NCBI RefSeq assembly: GCF_023343835.1
Contig: NC_064437.1
Span: forward strand, 24,403,001 to 24,467,000
Origin: Lagopus muta
Taxonomy: Eukaryota > Chordata > Aves > Galliformes > Phasianidae
DNA length: 64,000 nucleotides
Direction of reading: 5' to 3'
Shown here: in pieces, positions 27,001 through 39,059 of the stretch
Numbering within the stretch: the stretch's first letter is position 1
Layout: every line of letters starts with the position of its first letter
Position numbers and translations under genes: made by a program
The notes under the pieces: generated by a model
What the model saw: only the letters and a program-made list of their open reading frames with translations
Databases searched by the model: none
Told to the model about the DNA's origin: nothing

Positions 27001-29110
27001 GACCTCAGGATCCTGCTTCTCAGAACTGCCTCCATCATTGCAAGCTGTGGTTGAAGGACAAAGCACACCAAAGCCCTCTCTAAACGCAAAATAAACTCAT
27101 ACCGCAGCCCTCCTCATTCACCATCCCAGTGCTGTGATGCACCACTCCCTGCCCAGGGCTACCAAAACCACAAGACCAAAGATCAGGTATTTCACATGAG
27201 AAAAAGTGCTTCCCATTTTAATTTATGCAACTCTGCACAGCTCCCCTGTGCATACACAAGAAATGCCTGTCTTCTGCTATTTCAGCTTCAGTACAAGAAG
27301 TCTTCCCAGAGCTACAAAGACAGATTCTCACCCAGATGGAGGCATTCTCACCGCTGCTCCATCTCCTGATCAGCCAGGACATCACTGGGCAGCAGGCACT
27401 ACAGCCTCACATACTGGAGAGCATGCCCCTCTCTATGAGCACCCATGGGTTTCAGTGCTATGTTAGAAGCCCTGAACTCCAGGATCCCAAATTACCAGGG
27501 AAGCTGCCAGGATGTTGTCTCTGAATCTGTCTTACCTCTTCCAGTTTAACCTCTAGTGTCAAGCCTTAATGCTCAAACCAGAGGATGTTACCTCTTATGA
27601 CATGTCAGTACAGTGATACAGAAGAAAGCACCTGGCTGACTCACCCCCCCTTCACAAGTCTCCCTAATGACTGGGACAGATCTCATGCTGAAGTGGAAAG
27701 AACTGGTTACTCAGCAGGAGGCTCGAGTCACCCTCCACAGCACCTGGTTTGCCTTTGGAATTCATCATCTTCTACATGGCCTCATTATTTCTTCGTGTTA
27801 GAAGCCTCTCAGAGCATCACACAATAAGACAACAAAACAGCAAATGAGATTCCCCTCGCTTTCCCTCTGATCAGGAACAATCCCTGCTGAAGGAGGCAGC
27901 CTTAAATTTGGGAAGGGTGTAAGTCTTTCTGTCCCAAAACCAAAGCAGTGACAAAATCCCTCTCTTCCTTGCCTGCAGGCACTCAGATTGCCACGTTTCC
28001 TTTCCATGGGATTTACAAGTGCAGACTTCTCATGCTCTTAATCCCTCCCCAAAGCTCACAGCATATGGCACTTTTGAAAGAAACTGGGCTAAGACCATAA
28101 AGGCTGTTAGAGGAATTTTGCTAAATACTGGATGTACAAGAAAGAAGCCACAGGAGATGGATAGCCTGGGGATGTTGTAACATCCCTCACAGGGCCCTGG
28201 AAAGTAAAAAGCAGGGCCAGGAGCCTTGCTCCAGGACTTGTCATGTGCCCATTTGCCCACACCAGTCCCTATTAATGCTCAGCAGCAGCAGGAAGAGATG
28301 GGACACACTGTTAGAACACATCCAGGGTTGATGCATCCCTGGGATTCCCAGGGTTGATGGGCAACTGCCTGCCTCAGGTGCAGCTCAGCACAATCCAACA
28401 AGGAAGAAAAAAAGACACACTCTTAAAAGCAGAGATCTCAAAGTTACCCTGCAGGTGGCCAAGAAACCGCCCTCAGCCACCCAATACCCATCCATGCATC
28501 CAGCAGGCTACAGACACAACGGTTCTTTGGGTTAAACACAGCTTAAACAGCCAATTTACTAACAGCAGTGCCCTCCACACAGCATCCTACTGCAGGGAGA
28601 CACTTACCACAGCCATCAGCTTCCAGCTACAAGTCAGCTTGTTGTACCAAAGAAAGGAGCCTTCTCCTCCTGACAGCCACGGCTAATCTCTCACTGGCTC
28701 GTCAGTGAATATTAATTTCTATTGACACGCAGCTGACTTGCAAGTCAACTGGATCATTAACTCAGACCTTTCGGGTAGCAACACTGCAGGATGCTGCAAA
28801 TTATTTAAGATGCCACCCTGCTTCCTACAGTCCCATTGCAGAGCTCCATCCCAGGACAACTCCATACCAGCCTGGGTAACAGCATCCTTGAGAGCCATAC
28901 TGGTGGGACTGCATAGCCAACAGCACGGGGTCTGCCAAAATAACCACATCACATTGATCTAGCCCAATTAGGGCTAGCAGGACTAATGAAAGACCTCTTT
29001 CTGCCAATACAAACATTAATATTACAAGTCCAGGCAAAAGACTAAGATTATAAGTAAGGATTTGTGGCTCTCCTGAGAACAGACCGCAGATTTTGGGGGG
29101 AGTGAACAGA
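27000..29110. other. Non-coding stretch
   Basis: No gene or known repeat recognised. Confidence 0.5.
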
Positions 29111-29570
29111 TCCATATTTATCTACAACATCAGAAGGCTCCCATCTTGTCTGTTTCATATCTATTATTAATAAGTATTGGCTATAGTAAATCGATTGAGA
29201 ACACGCTGCTGCACATCAGTATGCTGTGAATACTCAATCAAGGGTTGTGGGGGGGGAGGGGGAGGTGATGCACGATTTGCCTCTTAAGCTCTTGCTGCCA
29301 TGGATGTCCCACCTGGCCAAGGCCTGGCAGCAGGATGGCTTTAGCATTCTCCTGAAGAAGAGAACAAGTGTCCATCATCGCTGCTGGAAGCTCTCATTTG
29401 CTTTTTCTCCAGAGAGAAGCAATTTAATTAAAAGCCAAGGTATTTTCAAGCAGTAAGGAATGCTGACATAAGATGCTAATTTACCTGCGCTACTTGCTGC
29501 AGACAAATTACGACCTATGGGATATTACAGAGATTCAGAAAGGGAGCTTGAGCATTTTTAGACAATTTGG
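29110..29570. promoter_or_regulatory. Candidate conserved non-coding segment
   Basis: Two AT-rich blocks, ATCTATTATTAATAAGTATTG near 29160 and GCAATTTAATTAAAAGCCAAG near 29420, flank a G-rich patch at 29243-29266 (GGGGGGGGAGGGGGAGG). Not a recognised repeat. Confidence 0.28.
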
Positions 29571-29579
29571 AGTGGAACT

Positions 29580-31680
29580 GATACAGCTGTTTGTACCCCA
29601 CCACTGAAAAATACTGCATGGCCCACCTGAACACAGCCAGTGGGCATTGCTCCCATCCGTGTTCCTTTCCTGCAGCGTCTTACTTTCATGAGGAGTGCTG
29701 TCCAAAAGCACATCTGGTTCTGCCCCACCTCATTCCCCCAGACATGCAGTCAGAAGGGAGATCCCATCACCTACAAGACCACAACCATTTCATCCTTGCA
29801 CCACCACAGCTGATGCTTTGCTGCCCGTGCTACTTAAGCTTCTCCTCCCACAGGCAGCCAGCAGGGCTAAAAGAACAGCCATGCTGAGGACCAGTCATGA
29901 ATGAAATTGAGAAGCCACAGGTTTAGACTGTGGGGTACTGGCAGGACACGTGGGGTGAGACCCAACTGCTGACACAGCCCAACCACAACACCCTGTCCTC
30001 CAACTGCATGTGTTCAGTCCCTCATTTGCCAAAGCCTACTTTCCATGCTCTTGAGAGAGGAATCTTTTTCTTTAAGGAAAGGAAACCCGAGCTATTAACG
30101 GACCAGGTGAAGAGAGGGACACAATGGAGAGAAAGTGGCTCTGGAAAAAAAAGAAAAAAAAAAAGAGAGGGGTTCTCCATTTCCAGTTCAACAGCGACCT
30201 CTGGTCTCAGCGGGCTGAAGCACACATCGCTTCCCAGCTCCGCGCGGGGACCCTTTAAAATGGATCACTTCGGTCTGTTTTATCTAGGGGGAATAAGGAC
30301 ACATCTTTCACACGCAGGCAACCACCGTGACCTTCAAATCTCATCAGATGAAGCTAAGGGCTTCACAACCCAAGCCGTTGTTTAAGCATCTCAGGATTTA
30401 CCTTCTCCAACTTCACTGATATTTAACCAGATGCCAAGAGAGACAAGGACACCTGGCTTCTAAATGGATTGTTTTCTACATACCCCAAGAGGGAATATAG
30501 ATATATGTGCACTCACACACGCAAGACTCGCATGGAAACTCTTAAACAGAGCCATAGAACCAAGACAAACAGAAAGATGGATGTACTACTAAACACACCA
30601 ACTGCCCCCAAAGGCGAGGGGAGCTAACAAGTGCTGTATGAGAGTTGCAAGGCAGCGGTGCAGTGCTCGCATAGCACATAGCATATCTGTCTGAACTGTC
30701 AAGAGAACAGAAGTGCTTTCAAAACACTGAGGCCAAAAGACCTGTCTTAACACGGGGCATCCTCAGCTGCCTCTGCAGATCTCAGCTCACATTCCCATAT
30801 CGCACGTTATGGGATGTCCGGGACTCTTCTGATAACCTGCAAAGCGTCAAGGCAGATCACAGCTCTCAGCTACCAAAGAGCATCCTTCCAGAGAGCTCCA
30901 TAGGAAACTACACAGCAATACCTCCAGCTAGGGCTGCAGAAACCAGCCAAGAGCTCACTTGGAGCCACGTGGTCCTCAGGAAGCTGGCAAGATGCAGGAC
31001 ACCTCCAGGTGATGCCTGCATGGGAATGAAGCTCAGCAAGCAGGGATTGAAGCATACTGAGGCTTCTTGCCTCTTCCATGAGGATCAGCAGGACTGTTTT
31101 TCCCTCGCTGGGATGTACCCCTTTACCCTAGCACACCCATACACAGCAGTACATCTACACCAACCACTCAGATGCTGCAGTGCTCAAGAAGAAAAATGAC
31201 TGCTCCAAAAAGCCACCACCATTTGAAGGTCTGTTTCAGGTGAAACTAATGCTGCAAAGTGGCAATCTCACACCTCACAAGCTCCAGAGCTGTTTCAAGC
31301 ATCAGAGGATATAAATAACACAGCACACATTCTAACAGTGTTAGATCAAACAGCTTTTAGGGCCTCCAGTGACCTCTAGAAGGCTCCACTCCTCCTTTTT
31401 TTAAATGCACAGGCACAAGCTGTTGCTATGTCACTGTGAGAGTTCCTCAAAAACGCAGTAAAGACAACGAAGATCAGAGGGAACTTAAGCCTAAGACAGA
31501 TCTATTAAGCATCTACAAAGTGGCTGCTGACAAAGAGTGTCCTTTGCAAGGTTTACTGTCTGCTCTGATATGGGAGGGACTGTACAGGACTATGGCCAAA
31601 CCAGCACCCCACTTGCACAGTGCTTGGGACAAACTTAGGGTCCAGAGACCAGACAAGGGCATAGATTCAAAACAGATGAA
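29580..31680. other. Non-coding stretch
   Basis: No gene recognised. A frame at 29930-30385 is open for 151 codons but shows nothing familiar. Confidence 0.5.
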
Positions 31681-31682
31681 TC

Positions 31683-32135
31683 TGAGATGCTTTAGTTGGA
31701 AGGGACCCTTAAAGGCCATCTGCTCTGCACTCAACAGAGACACGCACAGCTCCATCAGTGCTCAGAGCCCATCCAGCCTGATCTTGATGTCTGCAGGGAT
31801 GGCTTACCCACAGCTCTCTGGACATCCTGTGCCACTGCCTCACTGCTCTTACTGGAATTAACTTCTTCCTTCCATCCAATCTAAATGTCCCCTCTTTCAT
31901 TCTGAAACCACATCCCCTTGCCCTATCACAGCAGACTCTGCTAAAGACTCTGTCCCCGTCCTTCTTACAGCCCCCCTTTAGATAACAAAAGGCCACTCCC
32001 ACATTTCCCTACAGTCTTCTTTCAGGCTGCACAGCCCCAGCTCTCAGCCCATCCTCATAGGGAGGTGCTCCATCCCTTGGGTCGTTTTCATTGCTCTCTT
32101 CTGGTCATGCTCCAACAGGTCCGTGTCCACGAAGC
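31683..32135 (-). mobile_element. CR1 fragment (about 450 bases)
   Basis: Reads tagttggaagggacccttaa, cacgcacagctccatcagtg, ctcagagcccatccagcctg, tcaccatcacagcag-like sequence, then ctggtcatgctccaacaggt: a CR1 3' region in complement. Confidence 0.93.
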
Positions 32136-32589
32136 TGCAAGTCAGCTAGAAATATGCTGATTATTCCACTTATGTTCATATATGTTACTGCTTAAATATG
32201 TTAGACAAACAAAGTGCCTATAACCAGATACATTACAAAGGGATTCAAGCTCTTCTTTCCCAGTTTGCCTAAGAGACTGCTAGCCACCGCCTTCCCAAAA
32301 GCAGACCATACAAACAGCACACAGCATTGCAAAGCACCTCTGTGCTCAGCAGATTTGTCTCAACTCATTTCTGCAGTTGCTACTTGGACAAGAGCATCGT
32401 TAGTCTGTCGATCCCTCTGCTCGCCTCAGTCCTCCAGCTGCTGCCAAGGGACTCTCTTAGGTGCCCTCCCCAACCACAGCCATCCTCCAGGTGGTAACAG
32501 CCCCAATTTGTACTCCAACCAAGGGCTCTGAAGAAAGAGCTCAATATCCCATCAGCCTGTCACAGCTCTGCTCCACTAAAACGCAGCAG

Positions 32590-33340
32590 CTTTGCGGGGC
32601 AGCGGTGCCCTTGTCTCCACGGCCCTCGCCGTCTCTAATGGGGACAAGTTTAGGCACATTAGCATCCATTCAATTTTCAGCGCTCAGACTTTCATAACTC
32701 TTCCCATTTTGTCACTCTTAATATTTATAAGGCAGCTAGGAAATGATGGATTTTCCTCCAGACCCCTTGTCATTCACAGTTGCTTATCTCCCGCGTGTAG
32801 GGGGCAATCAGCGGATTTATAGCAACCCATAAAAGTTGTTACCAAAAGTACAGTTTCTTTTTGTCTGCGATAATTTCTAATAACTCTTATGCCTGATAGC
32901 AATTACTGACAAAAGTCAGCCGCTGTTAATAGAGTTTATCTCAGTTCATCATACATCCTTTGTCAGTGGAAGCATTTTGACAAGCCTGGGGTTAATTAAA
33001 ACCAAGAAGACAATAAAATACACCTAATCAAACATTACAGGTACAGAAATCAATTAGCAGATTTATGGCACTTCGGAGCCTTCTATAACACACAAAATTC
33101 AAAGAAACTGTCAGATCCATCCCCCCAAGACAGTGTAATTGAATTTCTAATTGAAACTATTTTTCAATAGGTAACACGAGCCGCAAAGTTTGATTTGCAT
33201 TAAAGTGGCATCTGCAGAGGACATAGAAATCTAAGGGAAAAAAAAAAAAACAAAGAAATCCCATGCTGCTCCCATTACTACCAGTAATAATAATTATTAT
33301 TATTATTTGCATATTTAAAATGTTGCAAAAGCCCTTTAGA
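32590..33340. promoter_or_regulatory. Strong candidate for a developmental enhancer block
   Basis: About 750 repeat-free bases rich in homeodomain-type cores: GCACATTAGCATCCATTCAA, CTTAATATTTATAAGGC, TGATAGCAATTACTGAC, GGGTTAATTAAAACC, CACCTAATCAAAC, AATCAATTAGCAG and TTTCTAATTGAAAC. A TGAC-aaaa-GTCA palindrome sits near 32908-32919. This density without repeats or coding potential is typical of conserved elements around developmental transcription-factor genes. Conservation itself is not shown here. Confidence 0.42.
33284..33308. repeat. Palindromic TAA/TTA trinucleotide repeat
   Basis: Three TAA units followed directly by about four TTA units, so the tract can fold on itself. Confidence 0.85.
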
Positions 33341-33923
33341 AGCAGTAGGGCAGCCAACTCTGTGCTAAGACAGACCTAGACACTAACATTCTTGTAGAAG
33401 GAGTTGGTATGGAGGAGGAAAAGCACAAAAAAAAAAAAGAGAAATGAGGGTTATCGGCCTGCAGCAAGGAGATGGAAGGAGAGGTCCCACCTCAGTGCCC
33501 AACCTGGGTGGGAGATTCCTAAGCAACAGTGCTTTACTTGGTGTGTAGGCAGGATGGACAACGGGTGGCTGCTAACACAAAGCATAGATTTACCAGGAGT
33601 GGGTCGCGTCCCATCAGCTTGCCTGCATTCTCTGCTACAATGAATGGTGAGGTGGAAGACAAGGTAGAAAACACAGCCATATCTTGATTTCAGCTGTGTG
33701 TTGCTTCACTAGATTCAGGAACAGAATCTGAGCAGAGATAGATGAGCACATCTTAGCCTTTCTAAACAAAAATAATGGATAAAACACAACAGCAAAGAGT
33801 AAAACAAGAGCAAAACAGGGCTATCCAGCTATCTTTCCTGTATTTTAAGTAAGCTATGGAAAAATGGACATGGCCTTCAAACTCCACACAGGGAACCTTC
33901 TCACAGGGAGAATAGCCACCTGT

Positions 33924-34050
33924 CATAGAATCATAGAATCACCAAGGTTGGAAAAGGCCTCTTAAGATCATTCAGTCCAACAGTTCTATCACCAGTATTT
34001 CCCACTAAACCATGTTTCTCAGTACAACATCTCGGGATCTCTCTAGAACA
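33924..34050 (-). mobile_element. CR1 3' fragment of another subfamily
   Basis: Reads catagaatcatagaatcacc, aaggttggaaaaggcctctt, aagatcattcagtccaacag, then cccactaaaccatgtttctc. The 'accaaggttggaaaag...cactaaaccatgt' form differs from the other copies. Confidence 0.88.
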
Positions 34051-34599
34051 CAAGATTTTCTATACTGTTGTTCTGCTCATGAAGTAGCAAAACTGCTTCT
34101 TGATGTTAACAGGCAAAGTATTTGCAGGTAAGTCCACAGTCACATACAGAAGGAAGAGTGGAACTCACCCAAGCGGTGGTGGGGCTCTCTGGCTGTGCAG
34201 CACTCCTCCCCAGGGAGCAGCCCAGGTCCAAGAGATGCTCTCCCTTCAGTAGCTTGCCCATCAGTGAGCCTAGGGGGCTTCACCCTAAGTCTACACTTCT
34301 GGTTCAGTGGGGAGCACAGGTGCAAACGATCTGCCTATACTTGCTGGGCGAGCCACAGCCCTTCTCCAGGTGCTCAATCACCAGCTCAAGCCCTGACCTA
34401 ACAGCTTCCCTACAACTGCCAACAAAGACAACTTTTTATCTGGATATCACTCAGCGTGAAATTAAATCCTGCCACATTTGGGAACTGATCCATGGAGAGG
34501 TGATTAATTCTATCAGATGATCTGGTGGCAACTCACTCCTATTTCCTTTTAGGAGTCCAGAACTCAGATTGCAGACAAGAATTTCAACACTGCTTCAGG

Positions 34600-34690
34600 A
34601 GCTGCTGTGCAGAACAACCCTAAGGAACACGCTTCAGCAGGGTGGTTGGACAGGATGGTCCATTCCATCCCTTATGACTCTGTGAAGCAA
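34600..34690 (+). mobile_element. Possible degraded CR1 3' end
   Basis: ggtggttggacaggatggtc, then cattccatcccttatgactctgtga resembles a CR1 terminus. Weak. Confidence 0.45.
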
Positions 34691-35149
34691 CCTCCTACCT
34701 TCCAGGTAAAGGGATCAGAAGCTAAAGGAGGATAAGAAGTACTACACCATCTACCCACACAGGCTGCAGAGAACACAGAGCATCCCAGAGCAGAAGGAAA
34801 GCTCAGTGTTGCTGTATTAAGAATAGAAGCCAGTGGAACTGGGAGGATACAAGACACGTCCATTGGGCCCAAGGTTTTACCTGGCCAGCCAACATGCAAG
34901 TGTCAAATGCTGTACCTTATGGTTAAGGTTTTTTAGTAGTGACTTAATTCTCCCTTACTCCATTAATTCTCCTCTTAATTCTCCCTTAATTCTCCATTTA
35001 TATGAAGCTGTTAGTCCTCCTACAGTAAGATTTGTCATTACTTACACCATTGGTCATGATTTCCCGGTCCTTTCCCACTTCTGGACCAGCCTCTACTTCA
35101 TCACCAAATGACACAGAGTAGCTGTGCCTCCTCCTCAACACTTGCACAT

Positions 35150-35430
35150 GATGCTCCTATCAATACTTCCAGGAACAGGATTACTTTTTTTTTTTGAAGG
35201 AGCACCACTCTGACTTCACTGGGAATCGCCATGAACTGCAATCCCTTCTTCACCCTAAGGATAGCCTTTGGTCTGAATTTCATCTTCTTGACTTCCAACC
35301 ATTCCTTCAGTTTGTCTAGATCACCTGAACTCAAAGCCTGCCCCACAGATTGCTGAACTGGCCCCAAAAACGCCCTCAAACACATTGTATGGGAATTGCT
35401 GAGTCCCAGTCTGAAGCACTGATTGAGCAC
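35150..35430 (-). mobile_element. Ancient CR1 coding remnant
   Basis: The minus-strand translation contains DLDKLKEWLEVKKMKFRPKA, reminiscent of the D-D-L-L-W-MKFN region of CR1 reverse transcriptase. The plus strand contains gctgaactggccccaaaaac, which resembles an internal CR1 segment. Heavily eroded. Confidence 0.4.
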
Positions 35431-36470
35431 CTGGGGAAAGGTCCAGGTAAGCCCTGGGAGCACAGGTGAAGGCAATTCATGTGTGTGACCAGGAGTGGAG
35501 CCTGGCTGCACCTCTCTTAGACCTCAATTAAGGGCTGGCTGCCACTGGAGAAGGTGGAACCTTTCTCATTGTATTGATCTGTCCAATTGCTACACACACA
35601 AAGCTATGCGTTCCTGTACAAGGCAAGGCACTCAGAGCAGCACTCAGCACATGTTCTATGAGAATGGCTCTTCCTAATGCTGCCTTTACAGGGACATCCT
35701 CAAGTGTAACGCCAACATCCACTCACCCAGCAGTTATCAGCCTGGGGAATCCCCATGAGTGACCTCTGCTCAAAGGAACGAGTCTGAGAGCACCTTCCCA
35801 TCCCAACCATAGCTCAATCCCTCCTATCAAGCAGCTCAGACCCCCTGGGCCCCAATGGCACAGACCTTCCCACACCTAAAACCCCATACACCCAGGGACG
35901 CAAAACCCCATAAACCCAGGCAAAAAAACTTTTCTCTTTTTTTTCCTCCCCCCCATTTCAAAACCATCTGATGGCAGCCTGAGAGTGCCAGCACAACACA
36001 CACCAACCAGCTGACACATCTTTCCTGATGCAGGGCAGGACGGCTCAGCCAGAGCTAACACGTGCTCTGCAATATGTTCACTGCTGTTTTAAACCAGGAG
36101 ATTACACCAGTGCCCCATTCAGAAGGATGTCAGGCTGTGTTGGCACACGCTCACAATGTCTTTTTACTCAGTCATTTTCCCCTCAGCCCAAACATTCCCC
36201 TGCCAGCATTCTGGCCAGCCACCACAAGCTAATCCCTTTCCTGCTTAAGCCTGCATACAACACGAGGCAGATTTCTCCCTCGCGTTTCAGCTTTTCACCC
36301 ATCTACAGGAAGATGCACATAAAGAATGCTTTCCTAACAGCAGCTGCAAATACACTTGTCTCCTCTGCATTTCCCTTCAGAAGTTTGCATCCTCTGACAT
36401 CTTTGCAGCTCTGTGTTCCTGCTGCCGTTTCGCAGCAATAGATAAGAGAGCTCCACAATCTTGCTCTGCA
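35430..36470. other. Non-coding stretch
   Basis: No gene recognised. There is a short near-tandem duplication of aaaccccata(c/a)acccaggNNN at about 35878-35921. Confidence 0.5.
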
Positions 36471-37050
36471 ATGGCAATCACGAGGTTCAAAAGAAAAGAT
36501 TCCCCCTCCCCATCTTTCTACATTAAAGAAAAAAAAAGCCTGAATCGGAGCTCAGCAGCGCACAAATATTACTCATGTCATTGACACCAAGAAAACGGGA
36601 GCCGTGAATAAGGAAATGTTCCAAATGAACACAAGGAGCATTGTTTGCATATCAGAAAAATTAATCTACATAGCCAAGTGTAAGAGCCTGCAATTCAGAA
36701 AGCAAAGAATTAGGACAGCCCAGCTGAGAATAATTTTCTAGCCAGTTAATTTAATTGCATAAATCATTCCTTTGTTAGCAATAAAGAGATATAATTAAAA
36801 TGAGATTGCTTCTCATTTCTATTCTCTGGAAACTAAAGGAATTGATTTTGGGGGAAAGCATTCTTCCAAATACCAGATCGGCAAATTACATTTACCTTTT
36901 TAGAAAGGCTAAATTATTTCGCGCTAATATCATGGAGGGTTTAATTAATTATAGATCTGCCATATGATCTTAAAGAAATAATTTACTTAATGCCCACGGA
37001 ACAGAAGCCAGTAAGCTCGTATCCCTCTGATAGATGGCGTGCAGATTTTT
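36470..37050. promoter_or_regulatory. Strong candidate for a developmental enhancer block
   Basis: About 580 repeat-free AT-rich bases with many regulatory-type words: GCATTGTTTGCATATCAG (octamer-like), AAAAATTAATCTACATAG, CCAGTTAATTTAATTGCATAAATC, CTTTGTTAGCAATAAAG, GGCTAAATTATTTCGCGC, GGTTTAATTAATTATAG. There is no frame of note. Appearance matches deeply conserved non-coding elements; conservation is not shown here. Confidence 0.42.
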
Positions 37051-37054
37051 ACAA

Positions 37055-38290
37055 ACAGGTCAGGAGTTGAACAGGTGGCTGTCAGGAGGAAGGCGAGGAG
37101 ATGGAAGACGTGTTGGAAGAGGGGGGGTGGCTCAGTAAGAGCTGATGGTTTAAGCACCGCTTCTTATCTGCTCTCATATACCTGGCTTACTGGTTTTTAA
37201 CCAGTCGTCATCAGATGGGAGCTCTGAGATGCAGCCATCAGCTTAGCACCGAGCTTGCAAGCATCAGCCAGCCACAATAACATCACGCTCATGGCAATAG
37301 CGAAGGCTTGTACCAACACCCTGCATCGTGCCCAGCTCCCATGGGTGCTCATTCCCTTTAACTGAGGCTCTGCCAAGCACCTGCTAGACACAAAGTCAAG
37401 TCAGGGTGCATTGATGAACTCTCTAAACACACGCAGAAACTTTTGGGCAGTGGCAGCACACTCGTTGCTGGGGAAGGATATAGGGAACTGCAGGTAAGCT
37501 GAGAAAGGAGAAGGCTTTGCACGCAAGAGTTAAACAGCACATAGATTAGATCTCATCATTTGAGATTTCCAGGAAAAGTATTGTGTTGCTATGGAAACCT
37601 CAACATAACCTGGGTTTTCCCTCCTTTTGTTTGCAGGGACTTCATTACCTACAAACATTGGCATCTCCCAGTCTCCTCCAGCAGGCCCTGCGGCACGCAA
37701 AAATTACTCTTCCTCACGTCCAGTTTTCTTTGCAAGCCCTGTCTTCAGTATATTCTGCACCATCACTGTTGCAACCTGCAAACTCTGCATTTGCAATAAG
37801 TGTTGTACAATTTGCTACGCAACAGGAGCGCTTAAAAGTCCTTGCTCTACTTCTGCTTTGGGAGCCAGGGAAAAAAGCCTAGTGGTAATAAAACTGAGCC
37901 TTCCTGGGCTTCATTCAGGGAGAAGCCACATCTACAACCTCCCCTCTCCCAGCGTGAGGGATGTGAACCTAATGATCATGTTCTAGCATCTGCAAGGACC
38001 TGTCCCACTTTAGGCATTGCAGGTGCTACCTTCCAGGTTGCAATGACTCTGCCCAAAAGTTTCCCATGTAGAAAATGGGGCCAAACTTAACTAGCAACAT
38101 ACGATCCCTAGAAATGGACTTAGCGTTTGCAGTAGGGTCAGGCAACCACATCAAAGCAAGGAACACAAGGTTGGGTAGATTCTTATCAAGGGAAATCATA
38201 ATACCTGATGAGAAGTCACATTGCTAGCACATACTTGCAAAGAATTGCGTAAAGGCAGTGAAATCAGTGACAGCTTAAAAGGGCTATTGC
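37055..38290. other. Non-coding stretch
   Basis: Overlapping frames at 37560-37986 reach 119 codons but resemble no known protein. No repeat recognised. Confidence 0.45.
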
Positions 38291-38639
38291 AACTTACCTG
38301 TCATTCTGCCTCTTTTGAGCTGTCAGCACCTTATGGCAGAGAGCATCTCAGACCATTATAGCTACATAACACAGAGAGAGCCAACCCTGATTCTGGTTCA
38401 TAGGCACCACAGAAGCAGAAATGACATAAGGTGGTAAACAAAGCATGGGGGAGACTGATCCAATCCTCCAAATCTCACACAAGAGCTAAAAACTTGGTCT
38501 CCACTTTGCAAGACACCAAAAGTTCTTAAAAAGTAAAGGAGTTTTCCCATTTTAGCTCTAAAAAACCAAGTGGGTATTCAAACTGGGAAGTGACCGCTAC
38601 ACATAGGCTTTATTTCGTCCTTTCTCCAGACCAGCTCTT

Positions 38640-38930
38640 CTTTCGGCAGCAGAAAGGCCGATCCTCAGATGCAAGCACCGGTCCTTACCTGCTCAGTGCA
38701 CAGAGCCGCCCCGCTCTCCTCCCGGCGCCGCACACTCAGCCACTCCTCCCCAGCTTCCCTGGCGGAGCGGACACGGAACGGCGCTCCCTGCGCCGACAGC
38801 GCCACCATGCGGCCGTGCGCCGCACTGCGGCCAAAGCAGCCACGGGAGCCCTGCTGGGTACTGCCCCAACACTGCCCTGCTCGCCCTGGCCGAAGAGACC
38901 CTTTCCAGCAACAAATATACACACATGCTA
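38640..38930 (-). promoter_or_regulatory. CpG-rich patch with a minus-strand splice donor; possible promoter and first exon of an unknown transcript
   Basis: This is the only strongly CpG-rich segment in the first 41 kb. On the minus strand it ends in GAGCAG|GTAAGG (last exon base 38689). An ATG at 38808 reads 40 codons open to that donor. A second minus-strand candidate exon, 38298-38361, follows: acceptor CTCTGTGTTATGTAG, donor CAG|GTAAGT. Joining them gives a stop after one more residue, so a non-coding RNA is more likely than a protein. The plus strand also has a good Kozak context (GCCACCATGC at 38801-38810), leading to 80 unrecognised residues ending at 39049. It resembles no protein I know. 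Confidence 0.4.
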
Positions 38931-39059
38931 TTCTAAAGCGACAGAATCAGGCAGCCCATCTCACTTGTACTGCTTTTTCTACTTGCAAAGAAAGTAAACC
39001 TGGTTTTAGTTCTTCAAGAAATCGGAACAAACTCATGTTCTCCCTCTAAATGCGTCCAA

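Noticed and set aside
31709-32002. Open frames inside CR1 copies (also near 5988-6275, 22182-22547 and 40137-40421)
   Set aside because: These are decayed LINE sequence, not host genes.
38590-38997. A 135-codon plus-strand frame through the CpG-rich patch
   Set aside because: GC-rich DNA lacks stops in several frames; there is no known protein, and the splice signals favour the minus strand.
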